64,000 bases of DNA from the NCBI GenBank assembly GCA_946406145.1, contig CAMJJL010000001.1:1-64000 (forward strand), in the 5' to 3' direction. How positions within the stretch are numbered: position 1 is the first letter of the stretch; each line of letters opens with the position of its first letter. The notes below the pieces were generated by a model, which worked only from the letters and a program-made list of their open reading frames with translations, did not search any database and was not told the DNA's origin. Positions 42,826 to 52,400 of this stretch are shown here, in pieces. The position numbers and the translations under genes were made by a program. The DNA comes from an uncultured Clostridia bacterium. GTDB taxonomy: Bacteria; Bacillota; Clostridia; Oscillospirales; Acutalibacteraceae.

Positions 42826-42926
42826 GAGATTTTTGTAAGATTTCACAATAAAAATCGATGATCGATCGTGACGGAAAAATATGGCGGCATCGGGTCGATT
42901 TCAGCGCAGGTTTTTTTGAGAAAATA

Positions 42927-42955
42927 TTGAAAAAAATGGTGAAATATAGTATAAT
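42927..42955 (+). promoter_or_regulatory. promoter of the sugar transferase operon
   Basis: TTGAAA (42927-42932), a 17-base spacer and TATAAT (42950-42955) in very AT-rich DNA about 107 bases before the gene. The long 5' leader has no riboswitch I recognise. The 296-base spacer is otherwise empty. Confidence 0.75.
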
Positions 42956-43061
42956 ATATAAGATTATAGACTTTTGTTCGGCGTAGAATAGTATCAAAGC
43001 ATTACCGCATAGTAATGAATGAAACTGTTTGTTTGATAGAACCGGTGCGTTCGGAGGCATT

Positions 43062-43763
43062 ATGATTCTCTTACCGTTTAAAGAATTACCCCGTGAGTTC
43101 CAGTGCGATGAGGTAAAAAAGTATTATGATATTTTAGATAAAAAGCGTTTCAGTCTGGTGTTAAAGCGCGTGATGGATATCCTGCTGTCACTGATCCTGA
43201 TCGTGTTGCTTTTGATCCCTATGGCGGTGATCGCGATCATCATCAAGATGACTTCTAAAGGTCCCGTGCTGTATAAGCAGATACGCGTTACGACCAATAA
43301 CAAACGCTTCAAGATCTGGAAGTTCCGCACCATGACTGTGGGCGCCGATCAAAAGGGCGCATTGGTCACCTCGGCTCACGATAACCGTGTGACCGGGATC
43401 GGAAGGACCCTGCGCAAGTTCCGTCTGGATGAGCTGCCGCAGGCGTTCCATGTGCTGTCCGGCAAGATGAGCTTTGTCGGCACACGCCCCGAGGTTGTCA
43501 AGTATGTGGAACGGTACACGCCCGATATGATGGCGACGCTGTTGATGCCTGCCGGTATCACCTCGCTCGCCTCTATCCGCTTCAAGGATGAGGACGCGAT
43601 GATCGGTGACGTCAGCGATCCCGATGAGGTGGATCGCATTTATGTGGAGGAGATCCTGCCCAAGAAGATGGCATATAATCTGGAGTATCTTTCACGTTTT
43701 GGGTTCAGAAGGGATATCTATCTGATGTTGTCCACGGTGAAGCACGTGATTTCCGGTGACTGA
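43062..43763 (+). CDS. bacterial sugar transferase (undecaprenyl-phosphate sugar phosphotransferase)
   Basis: 233 residues. Adds a sugar-1-phosphate to undecaprenyl phosphate, starting surface-glycan synthesis. One N-terminal hydrophobic helix (LKRVMDILLSLILIVLLLIPMAVIAIIIKM, about 37-66), then GPVLYKQIRV, FKIWKFRTM, LRKFRLDELPQAFHVLSGKMSFVGTRPE, the family core with the catalytic Asp-Glu pair. It is the short PglC/WcaJ-C type. CGGAGG precedes ATG 43062. Next gene 20 bases on. Confidence 0.93.
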   Translation: MILLPFKELPREFQCDEVKKYYDILDKKRFSLVLKRVMDILLSLILIVLLLIPMAVIAIIIKMTSKGPVLYKQIRVTTNNKRFKIWKFRTMTVGADQKGALVTSAHDNRVTGIGRTLRKFRLDELPQAFHVLSGKMSFVGTRPEVVKYVERYTPDMMATLLMPAGITSLASIRFKDEDAMIGDVSDPDEVDRIYVEEILPKKMAYNLEYLSRFGFRRDIYLMLSTVKHVISGD

Positions 43764-43783
43764 CATTATAGTTGAGGATGATT

Positions 43784-45250
43784 ATGAGTAAATTCAAAAA
43801 AGCGCTTTTGGATACCTCGCTGTTTCGGCGCAGCTACGTGATCTGTATGTTCTGCAGTAACCTGTCGTTCGTACTGATTCCTGCGTATGCGGTGCTCGCC
43901 GTACTGTTTGTCTGGGGCGTATTTCTGATGATCTACAATGCGGTCAAGCATCGCACGATCCTGAGAACGCGTTACGGCTTATGGCTGTTCGCGTTTGTGG
44001 TGACGTCGCTGGTGACGATGATCGTGCATATGGCGAGTTCGTTCCTTTATAACGCCTACAATTTGATTATGCTGCTGCACGTGTCGATGTGCTTCTTTGT
44101 GTTCTATTCCGTGCATACCGAAAAGCACCTCAACTTCCGCCGCGAGCTGTATTCCATCTGCCGCTTCATCGTCTATACCACCACGGTGCTGGGCATTCTC
44201 GGACTGGCATTTTTGATGGCGGAGATCAGCTTTGAGGTATTGTGGTTCAAGTTCATCGTCTATGAGAACCGTTTTGACGGTATGTTCATCAATCCGAATC
44301 TGCTCGGATTTGTCGCTGTGGTGGCGATCTTCTGCTGTCATATGCTGCTCAAAAAGGACTTTATCGCGATATCGGGTCGCGAGCGCGTCAGCCGTATCTG
44401 GATCGGCTCGTGTATTGCGGTCAACGCGATCTCGCTGCTTTTATGCGATTCCAACGGCGCTTTGATACTGTTGATAGGATACGCGATATTCTTTGTGATA
44501 TACAAGATGTTCGGCTCTGAGTCGAAATTCACCGTCAAGCAGATCATCACCAAATCCGCCGCGTGCCTTGCCGCGGGACTGGTCATCGTCATGGCGGTGT
44601 TCTTTGTGCGCAATGTCACACAGGCAGGCTTTGTGCAGATCATGAATACGGCGGAATCATCGTCCGAGATCACCGGTGATCCCGTGACCGATAAGATCGC
44701 GCAGGAAGAGGCTGCCGTGACCTTTGAGCATGAGAATTCCAACATAGACTCCGGGCGTTTTGTTCTCTGGCAGCAGGCGTCAAAAATGTTCCTGCAGGAT
44801 CCGATCCTCGGTATCGGCAAAGGTAATATCTATGAATACGGTACCCGTATCTTTGAGGACGGCATCAAGTTTTCGGATAAGTACGGAGCGCTCGCGCCCG
44901 TTATGACCGACTTCCACAACGGCTATATCACGATATTGGTGTGCTCGGGCGTGGTCGGATTTGTGCTGTTCAGCATCTTCGGACTGCGGTTCTTCAAGCA
45001 TATCACACTGCATGTGTTTCGGGATGACAGCCTGCAGGAGAGTGTATTGCCGTGTATGTACGCGTTTTTGTGCGCCTATCTGATCTATTCGTTCATCGAG
45101 GTGGGACTGCTTTTCAATCCGACCTTCACGATCATCTTCTTCTGGCTGATCCTCGGATACACCTCGTGCTTCCTCGTCAAATATGAGCCTGACAGCTCGC
45201 TCGGTACCTTCGTCCTGTTCGGACGTACCTTCCGCAAGAGCTTTTTGTAA
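43784..45250 (+). CDS. O-antigen ligase/polymerase-like membrane protein
   Basis: 488 residues with 10-12 membrane helices and a long outer loop (about 290-380) containing DSGRFVLWQQASKMFLQDPILGIGKGN and FHNGYITILVCSGVVG, the Wzy_C/O-antigen-ligase signature. Likely polymerises or ligates a glycan made by the preceding transferase. GTTGAGGATG fits ATG 43784. No glycosyltransferases are nearby, so the rest of the pathway must be elsewhere. Confidence 0.82.
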   Translation: MSKFKKALLDTSLFRRSYVICMFCSNLSFVLIPAYAVLAVLFVWGVFLMIYNAVKHRTILRTRYGLWLFAFVVTSLVTMIVHMASSFLYNAYNLIMLLHVSMCFFVFYSVHTEKHLNFRRELYSICRFIVYTTTVLGILGLAFLMAEISFEVLWFKFIVYENRFDGMFINPNLLGFVAVVAIFCCHMLLKKDFIAISGRERVSRIWIGSCIAVNAISLLLCDSNGALILLIGYAIFFVIYKMFGSESKFTVKQIITKSAACLAAGLVIVMAVFFVRNVTQAGFVQIMNTAESSSEITGDPVTDKIAQEEAAVTFEHENSNIDSGRFVLWQQASKMFLQDPILGIGKGNIYEYGTRIFEDGIKFSDKYGALAPVMTDFHNGYITILVCSGVVGFVLFSIFGLRFFKHITLHVFRDDSLQESVLPCMYAFLCAYLIYSFIEVGLLFNPTFTIIFFWLILGYTSCFLVKYEPDSSLGTFVLFGRTFRKSFL

Positions 45251-45311
45251 GAAGACTTCAACTATTTGAATGAATCGGTGAAATCATCCGATAATATCCG
45301 TGGTGATAACA

Positions 45312-45794
45312 GTGAAACTTTATTTACAACGTGATATTTCGACATTGAACGCACGGTATCAGGTTGCCGATGAGAGGGGTAAGCTCCGCTATACGGTGAC
45401 CGGTAAGCACAATCCCTCCGGCGAGAGCATCCGCATCTGCGATACAAGCGGCAACGTTGTGTGCAAGATCCGCTCCCTCGGGTTTACCGCCCTGTCGGTA
45501 TACAGTATCAGTGCGGCAGGGGAGAGTATGCGGCTGAATATCGCCGTCGGAAACCGCCGCGCGTCGATCCGCTTCCGTGGGATCAGCTTCTTTGTCCGCG
45601 GTGATGTGCTGATGGGCTCCTACTCCATCCTCGACGCGGATACCGCCGTGGTGTGTACGGTAGGCAAGGATTTTGCCCGTGACTGTACCCAGCTCATGCT
45701 CAATCAAAAAGAAAGAGAGATCTTCTGTCTGGCGACGGCGATCTGTATCGACAGTCTGAATGTCTGTCGAACGCCTGCCCTACAGATGACATAG
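45312..45794 (+). CDS. LURP-one-related / tubby-like domain protein
   Basis: 160 residues from GTG 45312: VKLYLQRDISTLNARYQVADERGKLRYTVTGK...SIRICDTSGNVVCKIRSLGF, the beta-barrel pattern of LURP-one/YxjI proteins, which may be phospholipid scramblase-like. GGTGAT lies just upstream; an earlier GTG (45300) is possible. Function unknown. Confidence 0.7.
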   Translation: MKLYLQRDISTLNARYQVADERGKLRYTVTGKHNPSGESIRICDTSGNVVCKIRSLGFTALSVYSISAAGESMRLNIAVGNRRASIRFRGISFFVRGDVLMGSYSILDADTAVVCTVGKDFARDCTQLMLNQKEREIFCLATAICIDSLNVCRTPALQMT

Positions 45795-45874
45795 TGATAA
45801 CAAGGCAGTTGCTGAATAAGGCGTGCGCGCCCGATCTCAACTGATGCGAAACGTATTAAGAAAGGATGAATACA

Positions 45875-46351
45875 ATGGACAAGTTATTACGTTTGTTAAG
45901 TGAAAATTCCAATTACACGACCGCACAGCTTTCGATGATGCTCGGCGAGCCTGAGGAAGCCCTCGAGGCGCGTATCAAGGAATATGAGAACAGCGGCGTG
46001 ATCCGCGGTTATCAGGCGGTCGTCAACTGGGACGATGTGCCTGAATCGGGCGTCATGGCGATCATCGAGCTCAAGGTCGCTCCTCAGATGCAGAAGGGCT
46101 TTGACGATATCGCCGAGAAGATCATGCAGTATGACGAGGTGGAATGTGTCTACCTGATGGCAGGCGCTTATGACCTGCTCCTTATCGTCAACGGCAGAAC
46201 GATTCAGGATGTATCCTCCTTTGTCGCAAAACGTCTGGCGGCGATGCACGGTATTCTGTCCACCGCGACTCACTTTATCCTCAAGCGCTACAAAGAGGAC
46301 GGCGTACCGCTGATCGACACGAAAAAAGACGGAAGGGAAATGATCGTCTGA
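45875..46351 (+). CDS. Lrp/AsnC family transcriptional regulator
   Basis: 158 residues: N-terminal helix-turn-helix (YTTAQLSMMLGEPEEALEARIKEYENSGVIRGYQAVVNW) and a C-terminal RAM ligand domain (VMAIIELKVAPQ...YDEVECVYLMAGAYDLLLIVNG). AAAGGA at 45861 fits ATG 45875. Its stop shares bases with the aminotransferase start (TGATG), as in Bacillus yugG-yugH, so it probably regulates that gene in response to an amino acid. Confidence 0.9.
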   Translation: MDKLLRLLSENSNYTTAQLSMMLGEPEEALEARIKEYENSGVIRGYQAVVNWDDVPESGVMAIIELKVAPQMQKGFDDIAEKIMQYDEVECVYLMAGAYDLLLIVNGRTIQDVSSFVAKRLAAMHGILSTATHFILKRYKEDGVPLIDTKKDGREMIV

Positions 46352-47535
46352 TGAATTATTCCGAAAAGCTGACGCCGTCGATCCAATCGGTCAAGCCCTC
46401 CGGCATCCGCCGATTCTTCGATATCGTCAATGAGATGGATCACGTGATCTCTCTTTCGGTCGGCGAGCCCGATTTTCAGACGCCGTGGCATGTGCGCGAG
46501 GCGGGTATCGAGTCGCTCGAACAGGGCAAGACCTGGTATACTCCGAACCGCGGCTTCAAGGAGCTGTGCGGAGAGATCGTAAAATTCTATAAAAGAAAAT
46601 ACAACCTTACATATGACCCCGCCACCGAGTGTCTGGTCACAGTCGGCGGCAGTGAAGCGATCGACAACGCGATCCGCTGTCTGGTGTCCCACGGCGACGA
46701 GGTGCTGATCCCTCAGCCCTCCTTCGTTTGCTACGAGCCTCTGACGATCATGGCAGGCGCGACTCCCGTCATCATTCAGACAAAGGCAGAGAACGCCTTC
46801 CGCCTGACGCCGGAGCAGCTCGAGGAAAAGATCACTGACAAAACCAAGCTCCTGATCCTGCCGTATCCGAACAATCCGACGGGCGGCATCATGGAGCGCG
46901 AGGATCTTGAAGCGATCGCCGAGGTGATCAAGAAGCACGATCTGATGGTGCTCTCCGATGAGATCTACTCCGAGCTGACCTATGAGGGCAAGCAGCATGT
47001 ATCCATCGCCTCGATCGACGGCATGTGGGAACGCACCGTCGTTATCAACGGCTTCTCCAAGGCTTACGCCATGACGGGCTGGCGACTCGGCTATGCGCTC
47101 GCTCCCAAGGAGATCTGCGCGATGATGGTCAAGCTCCACCAGTTTTGCATCATGTCTGCTCCGACAACGGCGCAGTACGCCGCGATCGAAGCGCTGAAAA
47201 ACGGCGATGACGACATCGAGATGATGAAGGGCGAGTACGATATGCGCCGCCGCTTTGTGGTCGGCTCGCTGAACAAGATGGGACTGACCTGCTTCAATCC
47301 CGAGGGCGCGTTCTACTGCTTCCCCTGCATCAAATCCACCGGGCTGAGCAGTGATGAATTCTGTACCCGTCTGCTCCAGAGCAAGCATGTCGCGCTGGTG
47401 CCGGGTACGGCATTCGGCGAATGCGGCGAGGGCTATGTGCGCTTGAGCTATTGCTATTCGATCAAGCATTTACGACAGGCAATGAAGCTGATCAAAGAGT
47501 TTTTGAAGGAACTGGAAGATGAAGATAACGGTTAA
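46351..47535 (+). CDS. class I/II pyridoxal-phosphate aminotransferase
   Basis: 394 residues, fold type I: SVGEPDF (36-42), PYPNNPTGG with the active-site Asn, LSDEIYSELTY, the PLP Lys in INGFSKAYAMTGWRLGY and RLSYCYS near the end. Probably an aspartate/aromatic-type aminotransferase (PatA/YugH group); substrate not certain. Coupled to the Lrp-type regulator and overlapping ispE by 17 bases. Confidence 0.93.
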   Translation: MNYSEKLTPSIQSVKPSGIRRFFDIVNEMDHVISLSVGEPDFQTPWHVREAGIESLEQGKTWYTPNRGFKELCGEIVKFYKRKYNLTYDPATECLVTVGGSEAIDNAIRCLVSHGDEVLIPQPSFVCYEPLTIMAGATPVIIQTKAENAFRLTPEQLEEKITDKTKLLILPYPNNPTGGIMEREDLEAIAEVIKKHDLMVLSDEIYSELTYEGKQHVSIASIDGMWERTVVINGFSKAYAMTGWRLGYALAPKEICAMMVKLHQFCIMSAPTTAQYAAIEALKNGDDDIEMMKGEYDMRRRFVVGSLNKMGLTCFNPEGAFYCFPCIKSTGLSSDEFCTRLLQSKHVALVPGTAFGECGEGYVRLSYCYSIKHLRQAMKLIKEFLKELEDEDNG

Positions 47536-48409
47536 AGCACCCGCAAAGATCAACCTGACGCTCGATATCGTCGGCAAGCGTGCCGACGGCTATCACGACG
47601 TCGCGATGGTGATGCAGACGGTCTCTCTCTATGACACCGTCACGGTCGAGAGACTCTCTGGTGAGGGTGACGGCATCACCGTATCCTGTCCCCGCTATCC
47701 CGATGTGCCGACCGATGACAGCAACATCGTGTGCAAGGCGGCACGGGCATTTTTTGACAAGACACATATCACGCCGACGCCGCTGTCGATCACAATCGAT
47801 AAAGAGATCCCGACTCAGGCAGGGCTTGCCGGCGGTTCCACCGACGGCGCGGCTGTTGTGCTGGCATTGAACCAGCTGTTTGAAACGCGCCTGAGTATGG
47901 ACGAGATGGCGCAGATCTGCGCTCACTTCGGTTCGGATGTACCGTTCTGTCTGCTGGGCGGCACGATGCTCGCGACCGATACGGGCACGACGCTCAAAAA
48001 ACTGCGCGCCATGTCCGATTGCCATATCGTGATCTGCAAGCCCGAGGTCTCCGTTTCCACTGCCGCGGCATACGCCGCCTGTGACGCGCGTGAGCCAAAG
48101 GGGTTCCTCTATACCGACGAGCTGATCAAGCGGCTTTACAGCCGTGATATTCGCGGACTTGCCACCTGCCTGTACAACGAGTTTGAGCAGGTGATGGAGC
48201 TGACCGAGATCAATGAGATCAAGCGCGAGATGATCGCCTGCAAGGCGCTGGGCGCTTCCATGAGCGGCTCAGGGTCGGCGGTCTACGCGATCTTCCTCAA
48301 TCAGAAGAAGGCGGAGAAATGCGTAAATATTCTAAAAGAGAAATATAATAATGTCTTTCTGACCAAACCTCTCAAGGATGGCTGTCGGGTGGAGAAGGTC
48401 GAACCATAA
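47519..48409 (+). CDS. ispE: 4-diphosphocytidyl-2-C-methyl-D-erythritol kinase
   Basis: GHMP kinase of the MEP pathway. 296 residues: KAPAKINLTLDIVGKRADGYHD (6-27), the ATP loop PTQAGLAGGSTDGAAVVLALN and GASMSGSGSAVYAIF near 240. Starts within the aminotransferase gene. Followed by a gene-free spacer of family A repeats. Confidence 0.95.
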   Translation: MKITVKAPAKINLTLDIVGKRADGYHDVAMVMQTVSLYDTVTVERLSGEGDGITVSCPRYPDVPTDDSNIVCKAARAFFDKTHITPTPLSITIDKEIPTQAGLAGGSTDGAAVVLALNQLFETRLSMDEMAQICAHFGSDVPFCLLGGTMLATDTGTTLKKLRAMSDCHIVICKPEVSVSTAAAYAACDAREPKGFLYTDELIKRLYSRDIRGLATCLYNEFEQVMELTEINEIKREMIACKALGASMSGSGSAVYAIFLNQKKAEKCVNILKEKYNNVFLTKPLKDGCRVEKVEP

Positions 48410-48454
48410 TTAGCTTTCCCGATGCGAGGGGGATTTGCAATTATTTATTCGGTT

Positions 48455-48551
48455 GAGATTGCCACAGGGCGCATTTCAGATTGTCATTGCGAGGAGGAAC
48501 CTCGTTCCGAAGTGGCAATCTCAATCTGACGATTGCGCCCTTCGCAATGAC
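48455..48551. repeat. nested REP-like palindromes, family A (before spoIIR)
   Basis: An outer unit GAGATTGCCACAGGGCGCA ... TGCGCCCTTCGCAATGAC encloses an inner unit of the same family in the opposite orientation (GTCATTGCGAGG ... GTGGCAATCTC). The whole forms one long imperfect hairpin. Confidence 0.65.
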
Positions 48552-48632
48552 TGTTTTGAATAAAGTGAATAAACATTTGATTACCTGCCAAAGATGATAC
48601 TGTACTCCATATAAATAAGGCAGGTAATTCTT

Positions 48633-49223
48633 TTGAAGAAATATATTCATCTGTTTGTCGGCGCTGTCATCATCGCGGGGATGCTCCTGTGTCTGCCGTT
48701 TTTTAATTCTTGTGAAGAATTATCCGAGGACGTACTGCGCGTCCATATCCTAGCGAATTCCGATTCTGCCGCCGACCAGAGCTTGAAGCTCGGCGTGCGT
48801 GATCGTGTGCTCAGGAAATGCTCCGATTATTTCAACGGCTGTGATGATAAAGCGGAAGCGATCAGGATTACGCAAACGCATCTGAGCGAGATCGAACGGA
48901 TCGCATCGAGTGAGATCAGGCGACGCGGCTTTGATTATCCCGTTACGGCACAGATCGGCGAGATGTATTTCAACACGCGCTGTTATGATGGCTTCACCAT
49001 GCCTGCCGGTCAGTATGACGCACTGCGCCTGACCATCGGCAGCGGCGAGGGACAGAACTGGTGGTGCGTGATGTATCCGTCGCTGTGCGTCGGCGCAGCG
49101 AGTGAAACAGAAATGAAGGATCATCTGGACGACGGCGAATATGAGGTGGTTTCCGCCGACAAATATGATTTTCGTTTCAAACTCGTTGAGTATTGGGAAG
49201 GCTTCCGTTCGCTGTTCCGATGA
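48633..49223 (+). CDS. spoIIR: stage II sporulation protein R
   Basis: 196 residues. Forespore-made secreted signal that triggers SpoIIGA to activate SigE in the mother cell. N-terminal membrane/signal segment (7-27), then LRVHILANSDSAADQSLKLGVRDRVL and GQNWWCVMYPSLCV, the SpoIIR hallmarks. TTG start at 48633 with GGCAGGTAA upstream. Followed by the three-unit repeat before addB. Confidence 0.93.
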   Translation: MKKYIHLFVGAVIIAGMLLCLPFFNSCEELSEDVLRVHILANSDSAADQSLKLGVRDRVLRKCSDYFNGCDDKAEAIRITQTHLSEIERIASSEIRRRGFDYPVTAQIGEMYFNTRCYDGFTMPAGQYDALRLTIGSGEGQNWWCVMYPSLCVGAASETEMKDHLDDGEYEVVSADKYDFRFKLVEYWEGFRSLFR

Positions 49224-49283
49224 GGATGGATGTACCGAAAACAGGTCATTGTAAGTGATAGGATAACACTGTAAAAAGATTTC

Positions 49284-49420
49284 GAGATTGCCACGGCTCA
49301 TTTGAGCCTCGCAATGACGGATATAAAAGCAGTTGAGATTGCCACGGCTCGTTTGAGCCTCGCAATGACGGATATAAAAGCAGTTGAGATTGCCGCGGCT
49401 CGTTTGAGCCTCGCAATGAC
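49284..49420. repeat. three tandem 51-bp units of family A (before addB)
   Basis: GAGATTGCC begins at 49284, 49335 and 49386, an exact 51-bp period. Each unit has a GGCTC-N-TTTGAGCC hairpin and ends TCGCAATGAC; units are joined by GGATATAAAAGCAGTT. Only a few bases differ between units (for example ACGGCTCA, ACGGCTCG, GCGGCTCG). It ends 21 bases before the addB ATG. Confidence 0.85.
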
Positions 49421-49441
49421 ATTGATAAATGCGGAGGAATT

Positions 49442-52400
49442 ATGCTGCGTTTTGTACTCGGCCGTTCCGGCTACGGAAAAAGTGAATATCTGCGCCGCAG
49501 GTTTGCCGATCTCGCGCAAAAGGGAGAGGACAAGCTCCTGTTTCTGGTGCCCGACCAAATCTCCTTTGAGACAGAGGCGGCATTTCTCGAATTATTGGGA
49601 CCTGCCGTATCGCGCAACATCATGGTGCTCGGTTTTTCGCGACTGTGCGACTATGTCTTTGAGCAGACCGGCAACCGATTCGCGACCTTTGCGGATGACG
49701 GCATTCGTCACCTGATGATGAGTCTGGCGCTCGAGCAGGTGGGGGAGGAGCTGTCGATCTTTGATCAACGGACCGATACCGCCGATATGCGTGAGCTGAT
49801 GCTCTCCGCGGTCAAGGAATACAAAAAATGCGCCCTGTCTTCCGACGTGTTGCGAACAGCGGCAGAATCCGCAGAGGATGATACCCTGCGCGCAAAGCTG
49901 AAAGATACCGCGCTCGTGTATGACGCGTACAACGCAATCATGGAGCGCAGTTATATGGATCCGCTGGATTCCCTCACCAAGGTAAGTGAGTTGTTGCCCG
50001 ATCACCCGTTGTTTGAGGGCTATACCATCGCGCTCGACGCGTTCTACGGCTTTACGGCACAGGAATACGATGTGATCGAGCAGCTGTTGATGATGAGCAG
50101 TGAGATGTTTGTCGCGCTGACGGACGATTGCCGCCCTGACAGCGAGAACCTGTTTTTTGTGCCGCGGCGCACCCGTTCGCGCCTGTCGCGTATGGCGCGT
50201 GACCACGGCATCGAGATCGCGCCGCTGACCACCAACCATACGCCGTATCGTTTCCGAAATGAGGCGCTGATCGCGCTGGAGGGAAACGCCTATCGGTTGG
50301 AGAAAGAGCCGTATACAGAGAGCGCCGACACGGTGACGGTATACCGTGCCTCAGGGCTGTATGATGAGTGCGATTTTGTCGCACGCACGATCCGCGCCTT
50401 AGTGGAGGACGGCGCGCGCTATCGTGATATCGCGGTGATCTGCCGCAGTGCCGACCGCTACACAGGTATTCTTGAATCGTATTTTGAGAAGTACGGCATC
50501 CGCTGCTTTATGGATAAGCCGCAGAACATCGACGCCATGCCGATGGTGCGCCTTGTGACTGCCGCTTTCCAAATCGTGAACCGCGGTTTTCAGCGTGAGG
50601 ATGTTCTCTCGCTTTTGAAAACAGGATTATGCTCCTATTCGGTCGGCGATATCGCGGATTTTGAAAATTATCTTTTCGTCTGGGATATCAGCGGACGAAA
50701 GTTTGATACGCCCTTTACCGCTTCGCCCGACGGCTTCACCGATGAAATGAACGACCGGCAAAGGGAAATCTTGAATCGTGTAGAAGCACTGCGCGCCGAT
50801 ATCATCGGCACACTGCGTGATTTTGCCTTCTCGGTAAAGGATACCGACGGCAGATCGATCGCCAGGGCGCTGATGAAGCTGCTTTATCAATTGCATGTGG
50901 ACGACAACATCAACACCCTGTGTGACGCGTATGAAGCGCAGGGTGAGCACGAGCTTGCCGCCGATCTGATCCGCATGTGGAACGTGCTGTGCGGCATCCT
51001 CGACAAGACCGTTGCCGTGATCGGCGGTTATATGATGACGCCCAAGCGTTTTGCGGAGCTGTTGTATACCAACTTTGCCGCGTCAGAGGTCAGCACCATT
51101 CCGCGCGGTATGGATGAGGTGGATGTGTCCACCGCCGACCGCTCCCTGATCTCGGACAAGAGGATCGTATTCCTGATCGGCGCGCTCGACGGAGAGTTTC
51201 CGCATACCCCCGTGGAGGCAGGCGTGTTCACCGACGACGAACGTGTTTTATTGAAAGAGACCCTGCATCTGCCGCTCTCCGATTCGATCGAAGAGCTGAT
51301 CGCGACCGAGCGCTACTATGCGTATTCGGCGCTGACCGCCGCAGGTGAGCGACTCTATCTCAGCTTTCCTGCCGCCGATATGCGCGGCGAGATACTCACG
51401 CCCTCGGACATCATCTCCGAGGTGGATCTGAGCCTGTCCAAGCATCGATTCATCAACTATGACATGGTGCCGATCGGGGAGAGATTGCGTTCTAAAAGAG
51501 CGGCGTTCGATTATCTGGTCAGCCGTTATCACAGCCGCAGTGCCGATATCGCGGCACTCAAGGCGTATTTTAGTGAGGATGAAGAATACCGAGATGTGAT
51601 CCGCTCCATCGAGGACGTACTGAGCAGGCGTGTCCGTAAGATCAGGGACATGGAGTTGACCAAGGCGCTGTTCGGTAAGGAAATGCGCCTGTCATCGACC
51701 AAGATCGATGTGTACCATCAATGTCCGTTCCGCTATTTCTGCGAGTACGGCTTACATATTCGTGAGCGCCGCAAAGCGACGGTGGACGCGCTCGAATACG
51801 GCACGCTCATGCACCACATTTTTGAGGTGTTCTTCTCGCGCTGCAGTCGTGAGGAATATATGGAAATGGATGAAAGCACGATCGAGGGTATCGTGTCCGA
51901 CATCCTCGACAAGTACATCGATACTCACTTCGGCGGCACGCAGGAAAAGTCGGAGCGCTTTTTGTATCTTTTGTATCGTACTAAAGCTACCGCAACACGG
52001 TTGCTCCTGCATATGATCCGTGAGCTCAGCCAGAGTGACTTTATCCCCGTCGATTTTGAGCTGGGCGTGGGAGAGGACATCCCCGACTATTCGGTGGAGA
52101 TGAAGGACGGACTGCGGCTCAGTGTGCGCGGCAGTGTCGACCGTGTCGACCGTTGTGACGCGGACGGCAAAAGCTATATCCGCGTTATCGACTACAAGAC
52201 CGGTACCAAGGAATTCAATATCAACGATCTTCTGTACGGCTTGAATTTGCAGATGTTTATCTATCTCTACGCGATCCGTAAGAACGGCGCTGATCGCTAC
52301 GGCGAGATCACTCCTGCCGGCGTTCTCTATATGCCTGCCGTATCGCCGTCGGTATCTGCGGACCCCGATACGCCTGAGGCTAAGATCCGCAGTGAGCTGA

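Noticed and set aside
49284..49420. Three regular repeats as a CRISPR array
   Set aside because: Linkers are near-identical rather than unique spacers, units are palindromic members of a dispersed family, and no cas gene is near.
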